Positions 51,370 to 58,678 of a DNA stretch of 64,000 nt are shown in pieces (positions within the stretch are counted from its first letter, which is position 1; each line of letters begins with the position of its first letter). The notes under the pieces are model-generated. The model saw only the letters and a list, made by a program, of their open reading frames with translations, was not told the origin of the DNA and did no database searches. Origin of the DNA: CAZNKU01 sp045545235 (GTDB taxonomy: Bacteria > Bacillota > Clostridia > Monoglobales > Firm-18). A program made the position numbers and the translations under genes. The stretch is from contig JAZQAN010000056.1 of NCBI GenBank assembly GCA_045545235.1, positions 66,122 through 130,121 on the forward strand, written 5' to 3'.

Positions 51370-52662
51370 TTAAATATCGTTTTTAATCAGGTCATCCAAT
51401 GTTTCTCTTTTAACTGCAACATAATCCTGTTTGTTATTAATCATAACAACCGGAGGTTTTGTAAGTCTGTTGTAGTTGGAAGCCATTGAATAATTATACG
51501 CACCTGTTGTGCAAACTGCGATAATATCACCTCTTACAGGTTTTGGAAGCTTTACATTTTCCTGAATAATATCACCGCTTTCGCAACATCTGCCAACAAC
51601 GGAGCATTCAAAATTTGCTTCCTCGCGTACCCTGTTTGCAAGAAGTACGGTATATTCAGAACCGTATAGGGCAAAGCGGGGGTTATCAGTCATACCGCCG
51701 TCTACCGAAACGTAGTTTTTATAACCCGGTATCATTTTAACGGTACCTACTGTATAGGCTGTCATACCTGCGTCTGCAACTATGCTTCTGCCCGGTTCCA
51801 TAAGAATTTTTGGAATGTCAAGGTGTAATTCTGCGCACTTTTCTTTTACAACCTCTGAAACTATGCGAATGTTGTCGTATATGTTAATTTCCGGGTCTTT
51901 TTCTGTATAACGCACACCGTAGCCACCGCCAAGGCTTAATTCACGTGCAACATAGCCGTAGTTTATTTTCATATCTGCTATAAAATCAAGCATAATATGT
52001 GCACCGCGGATAAACGTGTCAGAATCAAAAACCTGTGAACCAATGTGGCAATGGAAGCCTGCAAGGTCAATGTTTTTAAACATTAAAGCATGCTTTGTAA
52101 TAATTTCAGCCTGACCTGTTTCAATTGCTGTGCCGAATTTGGAATCGACCTTACCTGTATTTACAGCTTCATATGTATGAGTGTCAATTCCGGGAGTAAG
52201 ACGAAGAAGAATTTTCTGCTTTACATTATAGTTGTTTGCATATTTATCTATTACTGCAAGCTCTTCTGCATTGTCAACAACAAAGTAGCCTACGCCGTTT
52301 CTGATGGCAAAATCAACATCCACATCGGTTTTATTGTTGCTGTGAAAATATGCATTTTCAAGGCTCATACCCGCCTTCATAGCGGTGTACATTTCACCAA
52401 TTGATACAATGTCTATGCCCATTCCCTCATCGCTTACAATTTCATACATTCTTTTGAATGATGCCGCCTTGCTTGCGTAAAGAGCCATAGCATTGCCGTC
52501 AAAAAACTTTTTCATTGCACCAACGTACGTCTGGCAGTTTTCTCTTATTTTTTCTTCATCCATAAGGTACAATGGTGTACCGTATTTTTTTGCAAGGCTT
52601 TCTACATTTACCCCTGCAAAGCACAGTGCATTTTCACGCACGGAAATGTTGTTACATATCAT
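51370..52662 (-). CDS. lysA: Diaminopimelate decarboxylase
   Basis: 430-residue PLP enzyme making lysine from meso-diaminopimelate. It has the PLP lysine in YASKAAS, HCHIGSQ, the phosphate-binding GGGYG, EPGRSIVADAG, and the CCESGD motif with the substrate-side Cys from the dimer partner. It starts 14 bases after the dapA stop, so the two are one operon controlled by the lysine riboswitch. Confidence 0.97.
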   Translation of the reverse strand: MICNNISVRENALCFAGVNVESLAKKYGTPLYLMDEEKIRENCQTYVGAMKKFFDGNAMALYASKAASFKRMYEIVSDEGMGIDIVSIGEMYTAMKAGMSLENAYFHSNNKTDVDVDFAIRNGVGYFVVDNAEELAVIDKYANNYNVKQKILLRLTPGIDTHTYEAVNTGKVDSKFGTAIETGQAEIITKHALMFKNIDLAGFHCHIGSQVFDSDTFIRGAHIMLDFIADMKINYGYVARELSLGGGYGVRYTEKDPEINIYDNIRIVSEVVKEKCAELHLDIPKILMEPGRSIVADAGMTAYTVGTVKMIPGYKNYVSVDGGMTDNPRFALYGSEYTVLLANRVREEANFECSVVGRCCESGDIIQENVKLPKPVRGDIIAVCTTGAYNYSMASNYNRLTKPPVVMINNKQDYVAVKRETLDDLIKNDI

Positions 52663-52676
52663 TGTTTTAACCTACT

Positions 52677-53561
52677 TTATATAAGATTTTGTTCTTTCAT
52701 AAGCTCTAACAGCTTAGCTTCGTTTTGTGCTTCCATACAAGTAAGAGGGAGTCTTACATAATTTTCGCACCAGCCCATAGCTGCCATAGCTGCCTTAACG
52801 GGAATAGGGTTAACTTCACTGAACAAAGCGTTGATAAGAGGAAGAAGTTCAAGCTGAATTTCTCTTGACTTTTCAATGTTACCTGCAAAGAAACTGTCAC
52901 ATATTTCAACTGATTTTTTAGGCATTACGTTTGAAAGAACGGAAATAACACCCTTACCGCCTAAAGACATAATTGGAACAATCTGGTCATCATTGCCTGA
53001 ATATATATCCATTTTGTCACCTACAAGGTGTGCAATTTCAGCAATTTGTGAAATGTTGCCGCTTGCTTCTTTAATTGCACAGATGTTTGGATGTTCAGCA
53101 AGTGCCTTGCATGTTGCGGGTGTGATATTTACACCTGTACGTGAAGGAACATTGTATAGAATAATAGGCTTTGTGCTTGCATCAGCAATAGCTGTAAATA
53201 GCTTTATAAGACCATTCTGTGTAGCTTTGTTGTAATATGGTGTTACAACAAGCATAGCATCTGCACCTGCTTCACAAGCGTATTTTGTAAGGTCTATTGC
53301 ATATGCTGCATCGTTACTGCCTGTACCTGCAATAACAGGTACTCTGCCTGCAACTGTGTCTACGCAGAATTTAATTGCTGCTCTGTGTTCTTCATCTGTA
53401 AGAGTTGAGCTTTCGCCTGTTGTACCGCAAACTACAATTGCATTTATGCCTTCGGCAATCTGCCATTCAATAAGCTTTCCGAATTTTTCAAAGTCAATTC
53501 CTTTTTCATTAAGAGGTGTAACAATGGCTGTTGCAACTCCTGTAAATACTGTGTTTTTCAT
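52677..53561 (-). CDS. dapA: 4-hydroxy-tetrahydrodipicolinate synthase
   Basis: 294-residue TIM-barrel lyase condensing pyruvate and aspartate semialdehyde, the first step of the lysine/DAP branch. Motifs are GTTGESSTL, the Tyr in ILYNVPSRTG and the Schiff-base Lys in AIKEASGN. The ribosome site AAGGAGG (53575-53569) directly adjoins the 3' end of a 273-nt structured leader element. Confidence 0.97.
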   Translation of the reverse strand: MKNTVFTGVATAIVTPLNEKGIDFEKFGKLIEWQIAEGINAIVVCGTTGESSTLTDEEHRAAIKFCVDTVAGRVPVIAGTGSNDAAYAIDLTKYACEAGADAMLVVTPYYNKATQNGLIKLFTAIADASTKPIILYNVPSRTGVNITPATCKALAEHPNICAIKEASGNISQIAEIAHLVGDKMDIYSGNDDQIVPIMSLGGKGVISVLSNVMPKKSVEICDSFFAGNIEKSREIQLELLPLINALFSEVNPIPVKAAMAAMGWCENYVRLPLTCMEAQNEAKLLELMKEQNLI

Positions 53562-53575
53562 AATAAATCCTCCTT

Positions 53576-53848
53576 AGCCGAAAGAGAATAACCCAAACCT
53601 CGATTTTCAAAGGTGAATTTTCGCTTTCGTTTTGTTAAAATACTCGGCAATCCGTCAGGATTACCTGCGTTTTTGCCTTACGCAACCAAAAATTCTCTCT
53701 TTGAAAATTCCATGACCTTAAACAGATGAAATTTTGAGCAGATTTTGGTGCGGAAGATGAAGCAAGGCTGACGCCTTGCAAAGATGACAAGCCTGAAGAT
53801 GCCGAAATTACGCTGTTTAAGGCGGGTTCGGGTTACTATCTTTCGGCT
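53576..53848 (-). ncRNA. Multibranched structured element in the dapA leader
   Basis: Leftward reading: 24-nt ends (53848-53825 and 53599-53576, outer motif AGCCGAAAGA/TCTTTCGGCT) pair with a single mismatch when G-U is allowed. Arm 1 is CCTTAAACAG/CTGTTTAAGG with an apical GCAAGGC-GTCA-GCCTTGC hairpin. Arm 2 is ATTTTCAAAG/CTTTGAAAAT, then GAATTTT/AAAATTC, enclosing TGCGT/ACGCA and GGTAATCC-TGAC-GGATTGCC hairpins. The wobble pairs fit the dapA mRNA strand. It lies between the riboswitch terminator and the dapA ribosome site. A foldback (MITE-like) insertion is the alternative. Confidence 0.68.
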
Positions 53849-53851
53849 ACA

Positions 53852-53887
53852 ACAAAGAAAAGATAGCCAAAACACGGCTATCTTTTT
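53852..53887 (-). terminator. Riboswitch-controlled terminator of dapA-lysA
   Basis: AAAAGATAGCC (53886-53876, leftward), loop of seven, GGCTATCTTTT (53868-53858), then CTTTGTT. The 5' arm AAAGATAG can instead pair with CTATCTTT at the 3' side of aptamer stem P1, which gives the antiterminator. Confidence 0.85.
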
Positions 53888-53930
53888 AAATGATTAACAT
53901 AAAGTAATTCAAATAAAACTAAAGATAGCA

Positions 53931-54083
53931 CTCCGCAAATGCGACAGCAAAACAGATGTTATTCCCTTTTGCCAGACCAACCTTACGCCTCGGCTGTCTT
54001 CGGCACCCACCCCTTTTGCAACCGTCGTAACCCTGCGAAGGTCATAGGCGATTGTTACTTATGGCGAAATGCACCTCTATCAT
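53931..54083 (-). promoter_or_regulatory. Lysine riboswitch (L box)
   Basis: Leftward, the aptamer starts GATAGAGGTGC, continues with AAGTAA (loop-E region), AAGGGGTGGGTGCCGAAG and TTGGTCTGGC, and ends CTGTCGCA...GGAGTGCTATC. These are the conserved blocks of the lysine riboswitch, with P1 formed by GATAG and CTATC. Lysine would stabilise P1, release the terminator at 53852-53887 and stop dapA-lysA transcription. Confidence 0.92.
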
Positions 54084-54095
54084 TTAACTTATAAG

Positions 54096-54124
54096 ATTAT
54101 AGCATATTATGCATCGGTTGTCAA
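54096..54124 (-). promoter_or_regulatory. Consensus promoter of dapA-lysA
   Basis: Leftward TTGACA (54124-54119), 17-base spacer, TATAAT (54101-54096). The -35 lies inside the last codons of the CNNM gene. Start near 54089, just before the aptamer. Confidence 0.9.
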
Positions 54125-55366
54125 TGGTTTTTTGCAAATAACATCAACCTTTGTTGCACGTCTTGAATCGGTTTCTATTACTGTAATTTCAAGCTCTTCA
54201 AATTCAAATTTATCATTCTTTTCAGGAATTTTATCAAGCTGTTCCATTACCCAGCCACCAAGTGAAACGTTTTCTGTTTCGGTTTCAATTTCAAAAAATT
54301 CAAAAAAATCTACAGCGTTAACTGAGCAATCTACACGGTATGTTGTATCGTCAAGCTTTTTAAAGTCCTCAACAACTTCGTCGTGCTCGTCCCATATTTC
54401 GCCTACAAGTTCTTCTAAAATATCTTCCATTGTAACAATACCAAGTGTGCCGCCGTATTCGTCAAGCACAACGGCGATGTGGGTTTTGTTTACCTGAAGT
54501 TTTTTTAGAAGGTCGTTTACCATTTCAGTCTTTTGTGTGAAAATAACCGGCTTTACAAGTTTTTTAATGGATGTCTTTGTAATACCGTCTACTGTGTAGA
54601 AATCCTTCTGAAGAATAAAGCCTATTATGTTGTCGATGTTTTCATCATAAACCAGAATACGTGAAAACTGTGTTTCCTGAAACTTTTTGGAAATATCTTC
54701 TTTGTCAGATGTTACGGGAACTGCCTCAAGGTCAACACGATGAGTTAAAATATCTTCAGCCTTTGTTTCTGTAAATTCAATTACATTTCGGATAAGGTCG
54801 CCCTCGTCCTCGTCAATGGTACCTTCCTGTTCAACCTCTTCCACAAACATAAGAAGTTCTTCCTGTGACATTTTTTCTGTTTCTTCAACTTTAAGAATTT
54901 TTGAAACAAGCTTTTTCCACATAGAAAAAATGAAGTTTACAGGTGTAAGTATTATAATAAGTAAGTTTATGAAAGGCGATGAAAACATTGCAAACTTTTC
55001 AGGCATATCCTTGGCAACACTTTTAGGTGTAATTTCGCCGAAAATAAGAACTGCAACAGTAATAACAGCTGTTGATACTGTTGTACCCATATTTTCGTCA
55101 TTTAAAAGATGAATAAAGAATATTGTAGCCAAAGATGCCAAAGCAATGTTTACTATGTTGTTTCCTATTAAAATGGTAGAAATAAGCTTGTCATAGTTTT
55201 CTTCAAGCTTAAGTGCAAGTGAGGCTTTTTTATTTCCGTCTTCTGCCATAGTTTTAAGCCTTGTTTTGTTAAGTGATGAAAATGCCGTTTCCGTAGCGGA
55301 AAAATATGCCGACATCATAACCAAAAATACCATTATTATAATCTGTAACGTACTACTCCCGTCCAT
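54107..55366 (-). CDS. CNNM/CorC-type hemolysin family protein
   Basis: 419 residues: an N-terminal DUF21/CNNM membrane domain with about three helices (MSAYFSATETAFSSLNKTRLK is the family signature, here abbreviated), a pair of CBS domains (~residues 200-325, LVYDENIDNIIGF, VVLDEYGGTLGIVTMEDILEE) and a C-terminal CorC/HlyC domain. Relatives export magnesium or other divalent metals. It follows a short Cys-containing open frame from a shared promoter. Confidence 0.92.
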   Translation of the reverse strand: MDGSSTLQIIIMVFLVMMSAYFSATETAFSSLNKTRLKTMAEDGNKKASLALKLEENYDKLISTILIGNNIVNIALASLATIFFIHLLNDENMGTTVSTAVITVAVLIFGEITPKSVAKDMPEKFAMFSSPFINLLIIILTPVNFIFSMWKKLVSKILKVEETEKMSQEELLMFVEEVEQEGTIDEDEGDLIRNVIEFTETKAEDILTHRVDLEAVPVTSDKEDISKKFQETQFSRILVYDENIDNIIGFILQKDFYTVDGITKTSIKKLVKPVIFTQKTEMVNDLLKKLQVNKTHIAVVLDEYGGTLGIVTMEDILEELVGEIWDEHDEVVEDFKKLDDTTYRVDCSVNAVDFFEFFEIETETENVSLGGWVMEQLDKIPEKNDKFEFEELEITVIETDSRRATKVDVICKKPLTTDA

Positions 55367-55438
55367 TTGTAAAAAAATCTCTCCTTATTAAATCAATTTT
55401 GTTTTAAGTGTAAATGTTGTGAAAAAGAGGTGGAAATA

Positions 55439-55573
55439 TCAGGTCAAAAGTCTTTTTGAACGCAAAAAAGCACGCCTGTGGAATGTGATAAACTTCCGCA
55501 GGTATGCCCTGTATGATATTAAATTACATAAACCGGCGTTACAATTATTACAATCGCCCACGTCTGATTCCAT
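55439..55573 (-). CDS. Small Cys-containing protein, 44 residues
   Basis: A short frame missed by length filters: ATG at 55573 with GAGAGGAC upstream, stop TGA at 55439. Residues 8-16 are CNNCNAGLC, a C-x2-C-x4-C cluster, followed by a basic second half (RKFITFHRRAFLRSKRLLT). It lies behind a strong promoter and 73 bases before the CNNM gene. A metal-binding or leader peptide is possible; I do not recognise the family. Within it, 55474-55501 can form a hairpin. Confidence 0.5.
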   Translation of the reverse strand: MESDVGDCNNCNAGLCNLISYRAYLRKFITFHRRAFLRSKRLLT

Positions 55574-55592
55574 GTTATTTAGTCCTCTCTTT

Positions 55593-55636
55593 CTGAAACT
55601 ATGGGTAATTATATCACAGTTTCAGTTTTAAGTCAA
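55593..55636 (-). promoter_or_regulatory. Promoter with flanking inverted repeat before the small gene and CNNM
   Basis: Leftward TTGACT (55636-55631), 17-base spacer, TATAAT (55613-55608). CTGAAACT (55625-55618) and AGTTTCAG (55600-55593) are mirror arms on the two sides of the -10 element, an operator-like layout. Confidence 0.75.
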
Positions 55637-55660
55637 GTTTTGTAACATAACGTTAATATA

Positions 55661-57331
55661 TCAGAAAAGTCCGCTGATAATTCCGTTTTCATCTACATCT
55701 ATTTTTTCTGCGGCAGGAACCTTTGGAAGCCCCGGCATAGTCATGATGTCACCTGTAAGTGCAACTACAAAGCCTGCGCCTGCAGAAACTTTGATATTTC
55801 TTACAGTTACGTCAAAATCCTTTGGAGCACCAAGCAGATTTTTGTCATCAGAAAAGCTGTACTGTGTTTTTGCCATACATACGGGAAGCTTGTCACACTT
55901 CATATCTTTAAGACCTGCAATCTGCTTTTTAGCTGCAGGTGTAAAGATGACACCTCTGCCGCCGTATATTTTCTTAACAATAGCGTTTATTTTTTCTTCT
56001 ACAGTATCATCGGCATCATAGGCAAATGTGAAATTATTTTCTTTTTCACAAAGCTTAACAACTTCTTCAGCGAGCTCCATACCGCCTTCTCCGCCTTTTG
56101 CCCATACGTCTGAAAGCACTACATTTATGCCGATTTCCTTACATTTTTCAACTATAAGTTCAAGCTCTGCAACTGTATCTGTAGGGAATTTGTTTATTGC
56201 AACAACACAAGGTAGCTTGTAAACATCTGTAATGTTTGAAAGATGCTTTAACAGGTTAGGCATACCTTTTTCAAGTGCTTCAAGGTTTTCAAAGCCAAGG
56301 TCTGCCTTTTCAACACCGCCGTGCATTTTAAGAGCGCGTATTGTTGCAACAAGAACAACTGCAGAAGGCTTTATGCCTGCGTATCTGCATTTAATATCAA
56401 GGAACTTTTCGGCACCAAGGTCTGCACCGAAGCCGGCTTCAGTAATTGCGTAGTCACCAAGCTTCATTGCAAGCTTGGTTGCAGTTACAGAGTTACAGCC
56501 GTGTGCTATGTTTGCAAAAGGTCCGCCGTGTACAAGGGCAGGAGTGCCTTCAAGTGTCTGCACAAGGTTAGGTTTTATGGCATCCTTCAAAAGTGCAGTA
56601 AGTGCACCTGCTGCCTTGATATCACCTGCAGTAACGTGCTTGCCGTTCATATCGTGTGCAATTATGATGTTTGAAAGTCTTTCCTTTAAATCTGCAATTG
56701 AGTTTGAAAGACACAAAATTGCCATAATTTCAGATGCAACTGTTATGTCAAAGCCATCTTCTCGTGGGACACCATTTATTCGTCCGCCAAGACCGTCTGT
56801 TATATAGCGAAGCTGACGGTCATTCATATCCACACATCTTTTCCATGATATACGTCTTGTATCTATTTGGAGTTCGTTGCCCTGATGGATGTGGTTATCA
56901 AGCATAGCTGCAAGAAGGTTGTTTGCTGCACCTATAGCATGGAAGTCACCTGTAAAGTGAAGGTTAATATCTTCCATAGGCACAACCTGTGCCCAACCGC
57001 CACCTGCTGCACCGCCTTTTAAGCCGAATACAGGACCAAGTGAAGGTTCGCGAAGTGCAACCATTGCATTTTTACCGATTTTTCTCATACCGTCTGCAAG
57101 ACCTATTGTGGTAGTTGTTTTACCTTCGCCTGCAGGAGTAGGTGTAATTGCGGTAACAAGTACAAGCTTACCGTCCTTCTTTTTGTTTTCATTCATAATG
57201 GAAAGGTCAATTTTTGCCTTGTAGTTACCGTATTGTTCAATATATTTACTGTCAATACCTGCTGTTTTTGCAATTTCATTAATGTTTTTCATTTGCACGC
57301 TTTGTGCAATTTCAATATCTGTCATTGGCAT
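55661..57331 (-). CDS. fhs: Formate-tetrahydrofolate ligase
   Basis: 556-residue ATP-dependent enzyme making 10-formyl-tetrahydrofolate from formate, for purine synthesis and one-carbon metabolism or acetogenesis. The P-loop is TPTPAGEGKTTTTIGL; EPSLGPVFGLKGGAAGGG and LTGDIMTMPGLPKVPA are family signatures. The length is normal. It has its own promoter and no other Wood-Ljungdahl gene beside it. Confidence 0.97.
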   Translation of the reverse strand: MPMTDIEIAQSVQMKNINEIAKTAGIDSKYIEQYGNYKAKIDLSIMNENKKKDGKLVLVTAITPTPAGEGKTTTTIGLADGMRKIGKNAMVALREPSLGPVFGLKGGAAGGGWAQVVPMEDINLHFTGDFHAIGAANNLLAAMLDNHIHQGNELQIDTRRISWKRCVDMNDRQLRYITDGLGGRINGVPREDGFDITVASEIMAILCLSNSIADLKERLSNIIIAHDMNGKHVTAGDIKAAGALTALLKDAIKPNLVQTLEGTPALVHGGPFANIAHGCNSVTATKLAMKLGDYAITEAGFGADLGAEKFLDIKCRYAGIKPSAVVLVATIRALKMHGGVEKADLGFENLEALEKGMPNLLKHLSNITDVYKLPCVVAINKFPTDTVAELELIVEKCKEIGINVVLSDVWAKGGEGGMELAEEVVKLCEKENNFTFAYDADDTVEEKINAIVKKIYGGRGVIFTPAAKKQIAGLKDMKCDKLPVCMAKTQYSFSDDKNLLGAPKDFDVTVRNIKVSAGAGFVVALTGDIMTMPGLPKVPAAEKIDVDENGIISGLF

Positions 57332-57366
57332 TTTATATTACCCCTTTTTAGAGAATAGATATCTAC

Positions 57367-57395
57367 ATTATACATCATTTTTTTTGTTTTTGCAA
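57367..57395 (-). promoter_or_regulatory. Promoter of fhs
   Basis: Leftward TTGCAA (57395-57390), 17-base spacer, TATAAT (57372-57367); start codon at 57331. Confidence 0.78.
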
Positions 57396-57488
57396 CACTG
57401 TTATTTAATATTATTTATATTTGGTGAAATAATAAAAAAAAGAATAGAAAAAATTTACGTATTATGGCATATTTTCTCTATATTTATG

Positions 57489-57566
57489 TTGACAATAATA
57501 CCAGAAATATGGTAACATATTATGAAGGATGTGCAGGTTTTTTTATAATTTGTGCATATTTATACA
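57489..57566 (+). promoter_or_regulatory. carAB promoter region with ARG box
   Basis: TTGACA (57489-57494) with TAACAT (57513-57518, 18-base spacer) is the likely promoter. TGCATATTTATACA (57553-57566) differs at one base from the palindrome at the argC promoter, and a half-site ATATGCA follows at 57571-57577. ArgR control of both operons is likely; here the box lies downstream of the start. Confidence 0.72.
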
Positions 57567-57588
57567 CAGAATATGCAGGGGTGAGTAA

Positions 57589-58677
57589 ATGATTACAAAA
57601 GAAGATGTAAAGATAGTTTTAGAAGATGGTTCCGAGTACTGCGGTTTCAGTTTTGGGGCAAAGTGCCGTTCTGTATGTGAGCTTGTTGTAAACACATCTA
57701 TGGTAGGGTATCAGGAAATTATTTCAAATCCGTCCTACACTTATCAGATGGTTGTTATGACATATCCGCTTATAGGTAACTACGGTATAAATGATGAAGA
57801 CCACGAAACAAAACTTCCTACTATTGGCGGGTTGATTGTTCGTGATTATAATGATATGCCAAGTAATTTCAGATATACAAAAACTTTGTCTGAACTTATG
57901 GAGGATAACGGTATTCCCGGTATATACGGACTTGATACAAGAAAGCTTACAAGATGTATCCGTGACAAGGGTACTATGAAGGTGCTTATATGTGAAATTG
58001 ATACGCCTCATGATGAAGCTATGAAAATTCTTGCTGAAACAGAAATTAAGAATGATGCTGTTTCCAAAGTAAGCTGTAAAAAGAAATGGTATTCAAGAAC
58101 TTCAAACCATCAGTATGATGTTGTTGCAGTTGACTGTGGTATTAAAACCAGCATTGTAAAGGCTCTTAATGCAAAGGGTTGTAATGTTACTATTGTTCCT
58201 TACAACACAACTGCTGATGAAATTGAATTTATGAAGCCCGACGGTGTAATTATTTCAAACGGACCGGGTAACCCTGACGACATTGAATGTGTTGTTGAGC
58301 TTATTAAAAAACTTAAGGGTAAAATGCCTTTAGTGGGTATAAACATAGGTGCAGAGCTTGTTGCAAAGGCATATGGTGCAAAAACATATAAGATGAAATT
58401 CGGTCACAGAGGTGCCAACCACCCTGTAAAGGTGTTGGCTGATGATACTGTTGAAATTGCTTTGCAGAATCACGGTTATGCTATTGATGCCGACAGTATA
58501 AAAGGTACTGAACTTGAAATTACACACATTAACCTGCTTGATAATACAGTAGAAGGAATAGCTTGTGAAAAGGATAAGGTTTATGGTATTCAGTATGAAC
58601 CGGGTCTTGAAAAGGGACCTAACGGTAAGCCTTGCTTCTACGACAGATTTATTGGTATTCTTAAGGAGGGAAAGTAA
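57589..58677 (+). CDS. carA: Carbamoyl-phosphate synthase small subunit lacking the glutaminase triad
   Basis: 362 residues, intact and close to family length. The N-terminal domain (EDGSEYCGFSFG, NTSMVGYQEIISNPSY) and the amidotransferase fold (SNGPGNPDD, KFGHRGANHPVK) are conserved. However, the nucleophile elbow GICLGHQ reads GINIGAE, so the catalytic Cys is Asn252. The QYHPEA motif reads QYEPGLE, so His is Glu337 and Glu is Gly339. All three catalytic residues are replaced, so glutamine hydrolysis should be lost, as in ammonia-dependent animal CPS I (Cys to Ser). The subunit may still be needed to shape CarB. It ends one base before carB. Confidence 0.95.
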   Translation: MITKEDVKIVLEDGSEYCGFSFGAKCRSVCELVVNTSMVGYQEIISNPSYTYQMVVMTYPLIGNYGINDEDHETKLPTIGGLIVRDYNDMPSNFRYTKTLSELMEDNGIPGIYGLDTRKLTRCIRDKGTMKVLICEIDTPHDEAMKILAETEIKNDAVSKVSCKKKWYSRTSNHQYDVVAVDCGIKTSIVKALNAKGCNVTIVPYNTTADEIEFMKPDGVIISNGPGNPDDIECVVELIKKLKGKMPLVGINIGAELVAKAYGAKTYKMKFGHRGANHPVKVLADDTVEIALQNHGYAIDADSIKGTELEITHINLLDNTVEGIACEKDKVYGIQYEPGLEKGPNGKPCFYDRFIGILKEGK

Positions 58678-58678
58678 T

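Noticed and set aside
53576..53848. A second lysine riboswitch before dapA
   Set aside because: None of the conserved aptamer blocks occurs here; the true aptamer is at 53931-54083.
57589..58677. carA as a pseudogene
   Set aside because: The frame is intact, full length, tightly coupled to carB and under a regulated promoter. Loss of the triad looks like functional change, not decay.
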